This document shows, piece after piece, positions 7,963 through 18,012 of a stretch of DNA of 64,000 nucleotides. The number at the start of each line of letters is the position of its first letter. Within the stretch, counting starts at the first letter, position 1. The notes beneath the pieces are model-generated. The model did not search any database, was not told the DNA's origin, and saw nothing but the letters and a program-made list of their open reading frames with translations. Position numbers and translations under genes: made by a program. The stretch is from Arthrospiribacter ruber. Lineage in GTDB: Bacteria > Bacteroidota > Bacteroidia > Cytophagales > Cyclobacteriaceae. The stretch lies in contig NZ_RPHB01000001.1 in assembly GCF_019343195.1 (NCBI RefSeq), forward strand, positions 1 through 64,000, written 5' to 3'.

Positions 7963-9106
7963 ACACTTTGATGTAGATTTTTTTCTTATCCATCCAGTAT
8001 CCTATCAGCCAGATCAAAAGCATATAGGCAATAGAGAAAAGAAGGGAGGCATTCTTTGGGGAAAGCCAATTGGTGAAGATATTTTGATAAATGATGCTTT
8101 TTAGACTTTCTCCACCAAAGGAGATAATGTACATCAAGCTGATTACAATGCCGGACAGGACGTATAGAATGAGGGGGTTTCTTCCAAATACTTCCAAAGG
8201 ATAGGTCCAGTTTCTTTTTCTCCATACCTCAATTACCATTATTAGGACAGCTATCAGTACTAAGTCAAGGCCAACGGTTAAGAGCACATAAGGGCTAGTC
8301 CATATCTTTTTGTTGATTGGGAAAAAAGGATCCCAAATCAGGCAAAGTGCCACAAGAATTAGTCCTGCTATAAGCAGGTATTTGACGGTGCTTGAGATAT
8401 TGCCGTTTTTTTGAATAAATTTTCCGGCAAAATAACCTGCTATTACATTGACGATAGCTGGAAACGTACTGAGGATGCCTTCCGGATCAAAGGGCATTCC
8501 CTCGCCTTTGTAAAGGTTTTTAGGGCCGATAAGCCAAAGGTCCAGCTTGAGGGCGGCATTTCCGGTAAGAGAATAGGGGTCTCCTTGTTCTCCGAAAAAG
8601 AACATAACCGGCCAATAGCCAATCAGCAGAAGTAGGCTGACAATTATCGCCCCGGTTTTATTAAAGTAATATAGGATTAAAGCCGCAAACAAATAACATA
8701 ATGCAATTCTCTGCAATACTCCCAATAAGCGTACCTCAGACCAGTTGATCATAGCTATTCCAGACTCTGTCTCTGCAAAAAAAGGAAAGGCATTGAGTCC
8801 CCATCCGATCAAAAAAATCAGGGTGGCACGTTTGAAGACTTTTTTAAGAAACTTGGCTTGGGACATTTGTTCGAGTTTTTTCATGCTAAAACTCATTGCA
8901 TTGCCAACTACAAAAAGAAAGGTAGGAAATACCAAGTCTGTGATGGTGAAGCCATGCCACTCAGCATGCATGAACGGTCCATACATGTGCGACCAGCTTC
9001 CAGGGGTATTTACTACCACCATAAGGGCAATGGTCAGGCCTCTGAGTACATCCAGTGCAAGATAGCGTTCCTGGAAAGGGACTCCAGACGGTTGGAGAGT
9101 CGACAT
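7961..9106 (-). CDS. nagX: NagX-like heparan-alpha-glucosaminide N-acetyltransferase family membrane protein
   Basis: 381 residues, polytopic, about ten membrane helices. The N-terminus RYLALDVLRGLTIALMVVVNTPGSW followed by HAEWHGFTITDLVFPTFLFVVG is the signature of the HGSNAT/YeiB-like acyltransferase superfamily (DUF5009), including bacterial NagX. NagX proteins are encoded with N-acetylglucosamine catabolism genes and are proposed to transport or transacetylate amino sugars at the inner membrane. That fits the GH20 hexosaminidase and SIS-domain genes farther right. The conserved membrane His in this region (WHGF) would be the acetyl-accepting residue by analogy with human HGSNAT. The family is clear; the exact reaction is inferred. 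Confidence 0.85.
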   Translation of the reverse strand: MSTLQPSGVPFQERYLALDVLRGLTIALMVVVNTPGSWSHMYGPFMHAEWHGFTITDLVFPTFLFVVGNAMSFSMKKLEQMSQAKFLKKVFKRATLIFLIGWGLNAFPFFAETESGIAMINWSEVRLLGVLQRIALCYLFAALILYYFNKTGAIIVSLLLLIGYWPVMFFFGEQGDPYSLTGNAALKLDLWLIGPKNLYKGEGMPFDPEGILSTFPAIVNVIAGYFAGKFIQKNGNISSTVKYLLIAGLILVALCLIWDPFFPINKKIWTSPYVLLTVGLDLVLIAVLIMVIEVWRKRNWTYPLEVFGRNPLILYVLSGIVISLMYIISFGGESLKSIIYQNIFTNWLSPKNASLLFSIAYMLLIWLIGYWMDKKKIYIKV

Positions 9107-9474
9107 AAGTGATAGGGTTAGGTTATTTTTTTAGTTTCGGGTTTAAACTTCTTGTAAAATATAAATAAAGGAGGGATTTAAAAACCTTTTTTATAAAGGT
9201 GTATTTATTCTTTGATTTGGGAATGGGAAATTTGCTTTATTGGGTTATTTGTAATGATTAGTTTGGTAAAACTTACGTATAAAAATCAAAAAAATGTATT
9301 TAAGTGTTTTTTGAAAAATATTATTATTATATTTTATGACGTTTTAGGTGTTTTTTGGTATCGCAGAGATTTTAGCTGCGGTTTTAGAAGGATTTTAGAA
9401 TTAATTGCCTCATCTAGTTTCAACCCATCAGATGAGTTTACGGGTTTAATTTGTTCTACTTTACGATGATTTTT
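9107..9474. other. AT-rich divergent intergenic region
   Basis: 368 bases between the divergent nagX-like and subtilase genes. No convincing coding frame. A 7-bp inverted repeat CTCATCT / AGATGAG lies around 9409-9436. Candidate TTTG-type promoter pieces occur, but none has both elements at proper spacing. Nothing else stands out. Confidence 0.5.
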
Positions 9475-10812
9475 ATGAAAAAGATGTTTGTTGACCCTTT
9501 GGTTTTGCTATTAATTGCGATTGTTTGCGGTCTGAATTGCCAATCTCAAAAACCTGATTATGGCGTTTCTGAAAGGTATTTTGTGGAAATTAAAAGTGAT
9601 ACCCTTATTCCTGAAATTGAATTTTCAGATGATGCACAAGAGGAACAAAAACAGGAAGAAAGAAAGCAGTACAACAGGAGGCAGATCCGTAGAGAAATCA
9701 GGACGAAGTTGCCAAATGCAAATATCCCGGACCGAAATATTCTCACCAATATTGTGGCAGGAGCTATCATGGATCTAAGCGATGAAGAAGTGAGAGTATT
9801 GGAATCTGACGGAAAATTTGTTGTCAAGAAAGATTTCAAAATGCAGGGTAGGCCTATTCAGCAAGGAAGACCCATCCAGCAAGGAGAAAATTTTGATCCG
9901 GATACAGTCCTTTATGATGCAATCAAAAAAACCAGCAAGGGAGTTTCTTTGATTGGAGGACCGCAAACCAAACACCCCAGAACTATGGTTTGGATTTTGG
10001 ATTCGGGAATCGATAGAGGGCATGCTGATCTTGGACTAGCGCTTGGTAACTCTATTGGAATGTCTAAAAGCTTCATTCAAAATGATCCGTTCAATGATTT
10101 GACAGGCCATGGGACACATCTTGCAGGTATAGTAGGGGGAATGGCTAATGCTGGCAGTACCGGTATGAACGGTCTTGCTCCTGGTATTCCTATTGTTTCA
10201 TTACAAGTGCTAGATTCATCTGGAAGTGGAAATTGGATTGATGTATTATCGGCCCTCGAACACGCAGCAGGATACTTATTAAAGCCACGAAGGAATATTC
10301 ATGATATAATTTTAATGAGTTTTGGGGCTGAAGTAGTCAATGGCAGTTGTGAATCATACCTTCCTACCCTGCGGGATGTAATCTACCGTTTGGCCCAAAG
10401 ATCAAATGGAACAAACAAAAACTCTATAGTCATGTCCGCAGGAAACTGCATTGGATGTCCTGATGTATTAAATGCTTCCATGAGAAACTTTCCAGGATGC
10501 TTGGGAAGAAGGCAAAGCAACCATGGCTTTTCTAATATTTATACTGTCACGGCATCAGGTTTTGATATGGAAAGGATCACTGGCTGCTATGAAGGAGCAT
10601 ATTTGGGAGAAAACTCTTGGTATATAGCTCCTGGAAGAATGGTCTTTTCTACCCTGCCCGGCAATAGTTACGGTATCATGTCCGGTACTTCAATGGCCGC
10701 AGCCATGACCGCAGGAGCACTTGCAGCAAGTGGTAGAGCAATCCCGCCAGGTCAAAATCAGACAATGACTTGTTCTGATAACAATAGATACAATGTTGTA
10801 AGGCTTAAATGA
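9475..10812 (+). CDS. S8 family (subtilisin-like) serine peptidase, lipoprotein
   Basis: 445 residues from the ATG at 9475; upstream in-frame starts (TTG 9451, ATG 9466) would spoil the signal. The signal peptide MKKMF...CGLNC gives lipidated Cys22. Residues about 33-125 form an acidic-basic region like the I9 propeptide/inhibitor, followed by a small repeat GRPIQQ twice at about 125-136. The catalytic triad is visible: Asp176 in WILDSGID, His212 in GHGTHLAGI, and Ser in SGTSMAAAM near residue 404. The Asn of the oxyanion hole is in MSAGNC. Several Cys pairs suggest disulfides, so it acts outside the cytoplasm. It is convergent with the cyclase gene nine bases away. Confidence 0.9.
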   Translation: MKKMFVDPLVLLLIAIVCGLNCQSQKPDYGVSERYFVEIKSDTLIPEIEFSDDAQEEQKQEERKQYNRRQIRREIRTKLPNANIPDRNILTNIVAGAIMDLSDEEVRVLESDGKFVVKKDFKMQGRPIQQGRPIQQGENFDPDTVLYDAIKKTSKGVSLIGGPQTKHPRTMVWILDSGIDRGHADLGLALGNSIGMSKSFIQNDPFNDLTGHGTHLAGIVGGMANAGSTGMNGLAPGIPIVSLQVLDSSGSGNWIDVLSALEHAAGYLLKPRRNIHDIILMSFGAEVVNGSCESYLPTLRDVIYRLAQRSNGTNKNSIVMSAGNCIGCPDVLNASMRNFPGCLGRRQSNHGFSNIYTVTASGFDMERITGCYEGAYLGENSWYIAPGRMVFSTLPGNSYGIMSGTSMAAAMTAGALAASGRAIPPGQNQTMTCSDNNRYNVVRLK

Positions 10813-10821
10813 TATAGCATC

Positions 10822-13065
10822 TTATCGCAAAATTTTGTCATCTATCTTCATGAGGGAGATCTTATTATCAATTTTCCTGATTAAGATTAAAAAATCGGGA
10901 TCATTGTTCCATCTTTGAAAGACAGGGTTATGTGTAGCCAATATGATGTCTACCCATTTTTTTTCTTCTGCTAGAGTCAAGAACTTCATGGATTTGACGG
11001 TATCACCCTTTATGGCATAAATCATCGCTAGATTAAAATAATAATCCGGATCCTCCGTGTCATTTTCTACTTCTGTAGTATTGACATGCAGGGCCCATTC
11101 AAGCATTACTTCTGCATCTAATGATTTTTCAAAATTCTCATAAAGGTAAGCCAGGTAAATTGGTCCATTAGATAATGGATCTCTTCCTGCTAATTCATTG
11201 AATTTAAAGAAGTATTCAAGGTTTTCTAAGGCTATATCAAAATCACCACAATAAAAAGAAATAATGCCAGCAGCTTCGTAAATTCTGGCTACTGTTCCTT
11301 GAAGTGTTGGTTTGGGTTGACCGTTTTCATCGGTGATATTTTGTAATAATTTTAACAATTCCGGCACTAATTTCCGGGCAGCATCTTGATCTCCTAAGCC
11401 TATGTATGACATTGCCAATTGCTCGTAAGTATCAATTTCAGGCTGAATTTCCAAAGACTTCTTTAACCAGAGACCTGCATTTTCATAATCCTTGAGCAGC
11501 CTGTAAGTCCAACCGATGATCTGAAAAGGAATATAATTCTTAGGGTTTAGACCGGCAGCTTTTTTTTGTCTTCTGATGGCTTCATCTAATTCTCCATTAA
11601 TGAAATAGACAGTAGCAAGATTTCCAACTGCCTGTACATTGTTAGGGTTGATGTCAACGGCTTTTTGAAGCAACTTAAAATTCTCCTCATATTCCCCGTT
11701 GTAATAATGGGCAGTAGCCAGTGATTTGTAGGCTTCAGATAGGTTACTGTCAAGCGCTATGGCCTTTCGACTGACGGATTTAGCAGAGTCTATCCAGAAC
11801 CGCTCCATTTTAAATCTCCCATAATTTTGACTGAAGGCATCTCCTAATCCAGCATAAGCCAAGGCAAAACCTGGGTCTGTCCAAACCGCTTTTCTAAACT
11901 CTTCTATGGCCCTTAAATTGTCTGTCACATTGTACTTATAATAATAATTCCTCCCTCTCATGTAATACTCGTAAGCCGTAAAGCTTTCTGTTGGCTTCTT
12001 GTCCAAAAGGACTTTTTCTTCATCCGTGAGCTTGGCACTCAGAGAAATTGCAATCGCCTGAGCAATATCGCTTTGGAGTTCAAATATGTCAGAAAGGTCT
12101 CTTTCATAAGAATCTGCCCAGATATTCTTGTTTTTGGCCACTTCAATAAGTGATGCATTGACTTTGATGCGGTTATTTATCCTTTGGATTTTCCCTTCGA
12201 GTATGTAATTCACAGAAAGGGACTGGGCGATGGATTTTAGGTCCTCACTGGTATTTTTATAATTGTCTACACCGGTTTTTGAGATGACAGACAGCTCGGA
12301 GATTTTGGACAATTGCATGATAATGTCCTCCGTCAGTCCATCAGTTAGGAAATCCTCTTCCTGTTGATTAAGGGAAGTAAAGGGAAGTACTGCAAGGGTT
12401 TTTTCTTCCGCATTGCGGTTTTGGGTCAGGATGGAATTGTAATTGAACCACAGCCCAATGCTGAGAAGGGTTAAGGCGATTACCGCAGCCACCATAACTT
12501 TCCTTATCCTACTTTCCAGGAGTTTGAGCATCTCGCCTCTTTTAGGAACTGTGAGTCCTGGGTTGGAAAGGGCGTGGATTTCAATTGGTTTCCCAACATT
12601 TTTTAGATTGAAGATGCCGAGATTTACGGATTGAAGGTTGGATTTTTCAGAGAGTTGGGCGTAGACTTTGTCGGAAAAAAGTATCGAGTTGGGGCTTCCG
12701 AGGCTTTCAATTCTTGAGGCAATATTGACAGCATCACCGAATACATCCCCATTTTCCTCAATGATTTCTCCCAAATGGATTCCAATCCTCAAAGTGATAT
12801 CCTGGGAATTCCTATAGTGTTTTTGAACTTCATAGGCGGCTTGGACTGCATTGTCAGGTCTGGAAAAAATGCAAAGTAACCCATCTCCCATCTCCTTTAC
12901 AAGCCTTCCATCGTACTGAGATATAATTTCTTTATGAAGTTGGGTGTTGCTTTTGACCAGATCATAAGCCAAATCCTCATTCTCACCCATTATGGACGTA
13001 TAGCCAACCATATCCGAAAACATGATCGCAGCGGTCTGACGACTTGGCTTGGTGTATTTTGACAT
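10822..13065 (-). CDS. Class III nucleotidyl cyclase with TPR repeats
   Basis: 747 residues from the ATG at 13065 (an in-frame GTG at 13080 is weaker). Residues about 10-165 are a class III adenylate/guanylate cyclase domain: AAIMFSDMVGYTSIM holds a metal Asp, EMGDGLLCIF the core, and GDAVNIASRIE the second metal/ribose segment. A single membrane helix follows at about 190-210 (VMVAAVIALTLLSIGLWF). A FlgO/TolB-like segment follows (LAVLPFTSLNQQEEDFLTDGLTEDI, about 225-360), then a long run of TPR repeats (LAYAGLGDAF, AYKSLATAHYYNGEYEE, AVGNLATVYFINGE and others). The cyclase is cytosolic and the TPR part is on the other side of the membrane or linked to it. It probably makes cAMP in response to a protein contact. 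Confidence 0.9.
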   Translation of the reverse strand: MSKYTKPSRQTAAIMFSDMVGYTSIMGENEDLAYDLVKSNTQLHKEIISQYDGRLVKEMGDGLLCIFSRPDNAVQAAYEVQKHYRNSQDITLRIGIHLGEIIEENGDVFGDAVNIASRIESLGSPNSILFSDKVYAQLSEKSNLQSVNLGIFNLKNVGKPIEIHALSNPGLTVPKRGEMLKLLESRIRKVMVAAVIALTLLSIGLWFNYNSILTQNRNAEEKTLAVLPFTSLNQQEEDFLTDGLTEDIIMQLSKISELSVISKTGVDNYKNTSEDLKSIAQSLSVNYILEGKIQRINNRIKVNASLIEVAKNKNIWADSYERDLSDIFELQSDIAQAIAISLSAKLTDEEKVLLDKKPTESFTAYEYYMRGRNYYYKYNVTDNLRAIEEFRKAVWTDPGFALAYAGLGDAFSQNYGRFKMERFWIDSAKSVSRKAIALDSNLSEAYKSLATAHYYNGEYEENFKLLQKAVDINPNNVQAVGNLATVYFINGELDEAIRRQKKAAGLNPKNYIPFQIIGWTYRLLKDYENAGLWLKKSLEIQPEIDTYEQLAMSYIGLGDQDAARKLVPELLKLLQNITDENGQPKPTLQGTVARIYEAAGIISFYCGDFDIALENLEYFFKFNELAGRDPLSNGPIYLAYLYENFEKSLDAEVMLEWALHVNTTEVENDTEDPDYYFNLAMIYAIKGDTVKSMKFLTLAEEKKWVDIILATHNPVFQRWNNDPDFLILIRKIDNKISLMKIDDKILR

Positions 13066-13309
13066 ATTACTGAAACCCACCGGAAAAATGAAGCAACAAA
13101 TTTGTGGCGATTAACTGCTCATTCATCCGGTTTAAAAACTTTGACCGCTAAAATTTAAGCATTTCAAAAGATTTTGCCATGACTATTTACAATTATGTTA
13201 ATTTTTAAATTTCAGAATAATTCCAAGGAATTATTGTTTGATTTTGGATTTAGTATCTAAAAAATATGGAAGGCTTTTTTAACTGCACACTAATTTATTA
13301 TCTTCAAGC

Positions 13310-15901
13310 ATGACATGGAACAAAACTTACCCCTTCATGACCCTAGCGGTGGTAATTGCTTTGTTGGCTCAATGTACCACCAAATATTCCCATCCAAATC
13401 CTGAGGACATACACATACATTGGGAATTGCTGGAAAACCAGACACCTCCAAATGCTGGACACAGGGCTTCATTTACCATTACCAATAAAAGTAAAGTCAA
13501 GCTTCAAGTAGACTGGCAAATCTATTTCAATACAATATTTCTTTCTGTGAACCCTGAGGTGCTTTCTGGAAATGCTGTGATCAGCCACTTGTCAGGGGAC
13601 TTTTTCAAAATCTCTCCTACAGAAGAATTTCCTGTTTTGGAACCAGGAGCGCAATACACCATAGAATATAGGTCTGCTAATTTTTTGACCAAAAACAGCC
13701 ACCTGCCAGAGGCCTTGTATATCGTTTTCGGAGAAAGTGAAGAAGGTCACACCTTAAGCAATTATTCCCAAAAAGGGCTTACCATTCCTTCATTGCTCAA
13801 GTCTACTGAGGGTATTGAAGTACCGATCCCAACAGGTAATTTGCTATATGGGCAGAATCAAAACCTCAAGATGCTTCCATACACCCAATTTTCACCGGTA
13901 ATACCCACGCCAAAGTCGTATGAGTACAGATCAGGTAGCTGGAATAGTGGAGAAGAAATAATCCTTTATACGGATAGTGATTTTGAAAATGAAGGTGAAT
14001 ACCTGAAAACATGGCTTGAAAAATTTTTTTCTGGAAAGGTATCGAAGGGAGATAAGAGCACAGCAACAATTTTAATTTTGAAGGATGATTCTTCCCAGAA
14101 GGATGAAAGCTATAAGCTGGAATTAAATGAGGATCAGGTCCTTCTCAAAGGTAATTCTTCCAAAGGTGCTTTTTATGGAATCCAAAGCTTATTGGCGATG
14201 ATGCCTGTAGAAGTTTTTGAACAAAAGCAGTCCTCCATCGAAATACCTCAGATAAAAATTGAAGATGAACCCCAGTTTGGATATCGGGGTCTTTTTCTCG
14301 ATGTGGCAAGGAATTTCCAATCTAAAGAGGCAGTTTTGAAGCTTTTAGATCTCATGGCTTTTTATAAGCTCAATGTTTTTCATTTCAATCTGGCCAATGA
14401 TGAAGGCTGGAGGCTGGAGATTCCCGGACTTCCGGAACTGACCGAGATCGGAAGCAAGCGAGGGCATAGTAAGGAGGAGAAAGATTTCCTTTGGCCCTAT
14501 TACGGCTCAGGGCCGGATAAGAATGATTCCCCTCAAGGAAGTGGTTATTATACTGTAAGTGACTTTCAGGAAATTCTGAAGTATGCTCAGAAGCGGCACA
14601 TTGAGGTCATACCTGAAATCGGTGTGCCCGCCCATTCTAGGGCGGCCATTATTGCCATGAGAAAGCGCTATCACAAAAAAATGGAAGAGGGTGATGAATC
14701 TGGAGCTAAAAAGTACCTGTTGGAAGATATGGATGATACTTCGGAGTACCTTTCAGCCCAAAATTTCAGAGGCAATACCATTTGTATCTGTCAAGAGTCT
14801 GCATTTACATTTTATGAGAAAGTGATAGATGAAATGATACAGATGTATGCTGATGCAGGGGTGCCTCTAAATACTTTTCATACAGGAGGTGATGAAGTTC
14901 CATCCGGTGCTTGGAAAGGTTCTCCAGTTTGTAAGGCATTTGTTTCCTCTTCTGGCGAAGTTTCATCAATTGATGGGCTAAAAAATTATTTTTATAAAAG
15001 AATCAGGCAAATGTTTGATGAAAAAGGGCTACAAGTGGCTGGATGGGAAGAAATAGGCCAAGAGGAAATAGAGGAAGACGGCAATAGCCACGCAAAGCCA
15101 AATCCAGAATTCCTTAATGCCGGTTTCAGACTTCATGCCTGGAATGCTGTAGCAGGCTGGGGAGGTGAAGACATGGCTTATCAATTGGCCAATAAAGGTT
15201 ACGAGGTAGTGATGTGCAATTCTTCCAATCTTTATTTTGACCTGGCTTATGACATGCATCCTGATGAACCGGGCCATGAATGGTCAGGATATGTCAATCT
15301 GAAAACATCTTGGCAAACTGTCCCTTTCAATCATTTTATTTCAAATGATACCGATATGTATGGAAGGCCGATAGACATAGAAGGTCTGCTGCTATCAAAA
15401 GAAAAATTGACATCAGAAGGTAAAAAGAACATCAAAGGGCTTTCCGGTCAACTCTGGACGGAAACTGTGAAGGGGCAGGATATGATGGAATATTATTTGA
15501 TTCCGAAGATGTTTGGACTGGTCGAAAGGGCATGGAACGGGGATCCGTGGTGGGCAGAAATTTTAGATCATGAAAGCAGAAAGGCAGCAAGAGAAGAGGA
15601 TTGGAATAAGTTTTCAAATGCAATTGGTCAAAGGGAGCTGCCACGTCTGGATTTTATTTTCGGAGGATTCAATACCCGTTTGCCAAAGCCAGGCACTATG
15701 GTAAAAGATGGGCTTATGCATGCCAATGTGGAACATCCAGGCTTGATCATCCGGTATACGCGTGATGGTTCTGAGGTTACTTCTGATTCTCCCCAATATA
15801 CAGCTCCCTTCTCGATCGATGGAAAGGTCACCCTAAGGGTATTTACACCTTCAGGAAAAGGTGGGGGAATGACTACTTGTGACAAATGGGATGGCTCATA
15901 A
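13310..15901 (+). CDS. GH20 beta-N-acetylhexosaminidase (chitobiase type), lipoprotein
   Basis: 863 residues. The signal MTWNKTYPFMTLAVVIALLAQC gives a lipidated Cys at 22. An N-terminal carbohydrate-binding CHB_HEX-type domain (about 35-160) precedes the GH20b domain (about 195-330). The TIM-barrel catalytic domain (about 330-750) has GYRGLFLDVARNF at its start and the Asp-Glu catalytic pair in FHTGGDEVPSG at about 525. A C-terminal chitobiase-type domain (IRYTRDGSEVTSDSPQYTAPF) closes the chain. It removes terminal GlcNAc/GalNAc from chitooligosaccharides or glycans at the cell surface. Together with the NagX-like and SIS genes it suggests amino-sugar use. The last six bases overlap the convergent neighbour. 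Confidence 0.93.
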   Translation: MTWNKTYPFMTLAVVIALLAQCTTKYSHPNPEDIHIHWELLENQTPPNAGHRASFTITNKSKVKLQVDWQIYFNTIFLSVNPEVLSGNAVISHLSGDFFKISPTEEFPVLEPGAQYTIEYRSANFLTKNSHLPEALYIVFGESEEGHTLSNYSQKGLTIPSLLKSTEGIEVPIPTGNLLYGQNQNLKMLPYTQFSPVIPTPKSYEYRSGSWNSGEEIILYTDSDFENEGEYLKTWLEKFFSGKVSKGDKSTATILILKDDSSQKDESYKLELNEDQVLLKGNSSKGAFYGIQSLLAMMPVEVFEQKQSSIEIPQIKIEDEPQFGYRGLFLDVARNFQSKEAVLKLLDLMAFYKLNVFHFNLANDEGWRLEIPGLPELTEIGSKRGHSKEEKDFLWPYYGSGPDKNDSPQGSGYYTVSDFQEILKYAQKRHIEVIPEIGVPAHSRAAIIAMRKRYHKKMEEGDESGAKKYLLEDMDDTSEYLSAQNFRGNTICICQESAFTFYEKVIDEMIQMYADAGVPLNTFHTGGDEVPSGAWKGSPVCKAFVSSSGEVSSIDGLKNYFYKRIRQMFDEKGLQVAGWEEIGQEEIEEDGNSHAKPNPEFLNAGFRLHAWNAVAGWGGEDMAYQLANKGYEVVMCNSSNLYFDLAYDMHPDEPGHEWSGYVNLKTSWQTVPFNHFISNDTDMYGRPIDIEGLLLSKEKLTSEGKKNIKGLSGQLWTETVKGQDMMEYYLIPKMFGLVERAWNGDPWWAEILDHESRKAAREEDWNKFSNAIGQRELPRLDFIFGGFNTRLPKPGTMVKDGLMHANVEHPGLIIRYTRDGSEVTSDSPQYTAPFSIDGKVTLRVFTPSGKGGGMTTCDKWDGS

Positions 15902-16453
15902 GTGAAATCCGAATCTCAAATGAAGGTTAACCAAAACCTCCCCATAAGAATAGTGTCCATAATATTCCCAGCCATAACCAATACCGATTCCAGCTTCAAA
16001 GTTGAAATGTTGCCAAGGACTTCGCCGGATACCCCAGGTGGGGATCAGGCTGAGCGCAGGCGTGACCAGCAAACTGGACTCGTTGGTGATCAAAAACCAG
16101 TTTGGTTTATACGTAGTGGTCAATGCCACGAAGTTTCCTGAATTTTTTGCTGTCTTTTTTCCTTTATCAGCTCTTTTGTTCAAGTTGTAATAGTGTCTCG
16201 GCTCCAGCCTTAGAAACGGACTCCACGCTACTACTGGGCCATCATAGAGAAATCCATCACGGTAAAAAAAATCGAAACCCAATTCACTTCTTAGTGCCAG
16301 ATCACGTTTGATCTTGGATTCATTGCTCAGGTATTTGGTGACAAAAAGGCTTTGTATTTGCCAGATTGATTTTTCTACGCTTGCAAAGTCTTGAGCAAGA
16401 GCCTGTTTTGTTAAAAAAATAAAACTAAGCAAAGTAAAAATATAAATTTTCAT
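15896..16453 (-). CDS. Secreted protein of unknown function, possibly small beta-barrel
   Basis: 185 residues with a clear signal peptide (MKIYIFTLLSFIFLTKQALAQ, cut after AQ). The mature part alternates aromatic and small residues (FLRLEPRHYYNL, EAGIGIGYGWEYYGHYSYGEVLVNLHLRFGFHL) and ends close to an aromatic residue. This suggests an 8-strand-like outer membrane barrel or periplasmic beta protein. No named family recognised. It is convergent with the hexosaminidase (6-base overlap) and divergent from the next barrel-like gene, so the two may share a regulatory region. Confidence 0.7.
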   Translation of the reverse strand: MKIYIFTLLSFIFLTKQALAQDFASVEKSIWQIQSLFVTKYLSNESKIKRDLALRSELGFDFFYRDGFLYDGPVVAWSPFLRLEPRHYYNLNKRADKGKKTAKNSGNFVALTTTYKPNWFLITNESSLLVTPALSLIPTWGIRRSPWQHFNFEAGIGIGYGWEYYGHYSYGEVLVNLHLRFGFHL

Positions 16454-16524
16454 AAGTTTTTGGTTTTTAATTCGTCAAAAGTAAGTTTTTTCTAACAATC
16501 ATGTTCTTTTTTTGTTTGACATTT

Positions 16525-17271
16525 ATGAGCAACTTATTTATAAAATTCAGCCTTATATTTTTCCTTTTTTTTGGAATAGTTTTTCAGGTCAAATCTCAGT
16601 TTAGCCTGGACATAGAAACCGGACTCATTTTTCCTGGATACAATGAAGTCCGGATACCTAGTGAAACGGGGACTACCTTTGATTTCAGCAGGGATTTTGA
16701 TATTCAGGGGCTGGTTGTGCCATTAAGGATCAGACCTGGCTATTCATTTGGGAAAAACCACATTTTTGCATTGTATGCACCATTAACTGCCAATTACTCA
16801 GGCACGCCCGGCTTTGATATCCGTTTGCAGGATACCAATTTTGATGGAAGCAGGGCCCTTGATGGTTTATATAAATTCAACAGTTACAGATTGACCTATA
16901 GAAGGGATTTGATCCAAGATAATAAATGGATCTTAGGTGTTGGTTTCACTGCCAAAATCCGAGACGCCAGGGTATTGTTGGAGGATGGTGACCAAAGGGA
17001 TTTTAAAGACGATCTTGGCTTTGTGCCCTTACTACATTTATTCGCTAGCTACAATGCCGGTCCTTTTACAGCCATGATTGAAGGAGATGGATTGGCCGGT
17101 GGACCAGGACGGGCTTTTGACTTTTTTGGAGGAGTCAGAGTCCCTATATCCAATTATTTTGATGTCAAAGCAGGTTATAGGATTCTAGAAGGCGGTGCAG
17201 ATGTTGCAGAAGTCTATAATTTCGCTTTGTTCAATTTTGCATCTGTAGGGATTGTTTGGGGCTTGAAGTAG
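16525..17271 (+). CDS. Predicted outer membrane beta-barrel protein
   Basis: 248 residues from the ATG at 16525, which gives a normal signal peptide ending FQVKSQ; the ATG at 16501 would add eight hydrophobic residues. The mature protein has repeated amphipathic strands (VVPLRIRPGYSF, NHIFALYAPLTANYS, FNSYRLTYRRDLI, WILGVGFTAKIRDAR, YFDVKAGYRILEGGA, ASVGIVWGLK) typical of a 10-12-strand barrel. No precise family; possibly a porin-like or lipid-related barrel. Its stop codon is one base from the convergent SIS gene. Confidence 0.75.
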   Translation: MSNLFIKFSLIFFLFFGIVFQVKSQFSLDIETGLIFPGYNEVRIPSETGTTFDFSRDFDIQGLVVPLRIRPGYSFGKNHIFALYAPLTANYSGTPGFDIRLQDTNFDGSRALDGLYKFNSYRLTYRRDLIQDNKWILGVGFTAKIRDARVLLEDGDQRDFKDDLGFVPLLHLFASYNAGPFTAMIEGDGLAGGPGRAFDFFGGVRVPISNYFDVKAGYRILEGGADVAEVYNFALFNFASVGIVWGLK

Positions 17272-17272
17272 T

Positions 17273-18010
17273 CTAGAGGCCTTTTATGATTCCTTTGTAT
17301 TTATGGATTAGGGCTTCATTGTGCTCTTCACCTTCATCTGAATTGGAACTGCTGAAAACCTCAGGCATCACTCCTGCATGAATGAGGTTTTCTGTAGCCT
17401 GTACCATGATGGATTGTAAGATACTTACCCCGATGACTGTGGAGGTGGCACCGACTTTAAACTCCAGCCCTTTTATCTCTACAGCAGCATCACCTATTTC
17501 TCCGCCATTATCGAAATATAGGTCAGAAATTTCATAAAGCTTTTTCCCGGATTCATGCCGTGAATCTACCGATGAAGTATGTTTGAGGTTGGTGATCACA
17601 ATTACCTTTGCCCCCTTTTTCTTAGCGATCATGGCCATCTCAATGCTGACGGTATTCCGGCCTGAGTTAGAGGAAATGATGAAAATGTCTTTTTCGCCAA
17701 TCGCATAATCTTTCAGGATCTGTGCGGCATATCCTTCTCTTCTTTCAACCTCTGTGCTGTAAGAGGCATCTTTATGCAGCATCAGTGCTTCATCCAAGAT
17801 GGGAACAACCCTCGCAAAGCCTCCTGCGCGGTAAAATATCTCTTCGGCAAACATGTGGGAATGTCCTGTACCACTGGTATAAATATAACCGCCCTGTTGC
17901 AGGCAATTGCTTACCCAAATAGCGGCAAGCTCTATTTTTTCTTCCTGTTCGTACACGATTCCCAGTTTGGTCTGTAAGTGATCCAGGTATTTTTGGTAGG
18001 CCTTTTTCAT
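17273..18010 (-). CDS. SIS-domain sugar isomerase/binding protein (UPF0309-like)
   Basis: 245 residues, cytosolic. SIS fold signatures: GGYIYTSGTGHSHMFAEEIFYRAGG at about 40-65 and DIFIISSNSGRNTVSIEMAMIAKKKGAKVIVIT at about 108-140. The latter is the phosphosugar-binding loop (SSNSGRN). The C-terminal EVFSSSNSDEGEEHNE is typical of the UPF0309 branch. It may isomerise or sense a phospho-amino-sugar. It follows the membrane cytochrome gene by two bases in the same orientation, so it is the last gene of the four-gene operon starting at 23919. Confidence 0.85.
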   Translation of the reverse strand: MKKAYQKYLDHLQTKLGIVYEQEEKIELAAIWVSNCLQQGGYIYTSGTGHSHMFAEEIFYRAGGFARVVPILDEALMLHKDASYSTEVERREGYAAQILKDYAIGEKDIFIISSNSGRNTVSIEMAMIAKKKGAKVIVITNLKHTSSVDSRHESGKKLYEISDLYFDNGGEIGDAAVEIKGLEFKVGATSTVIGVSILQSIMVQATENLIHAGVMPEVFSSSNSDEGEEHNEALIHKYKGIIKGL

Positions 18011-18012
18011 AT

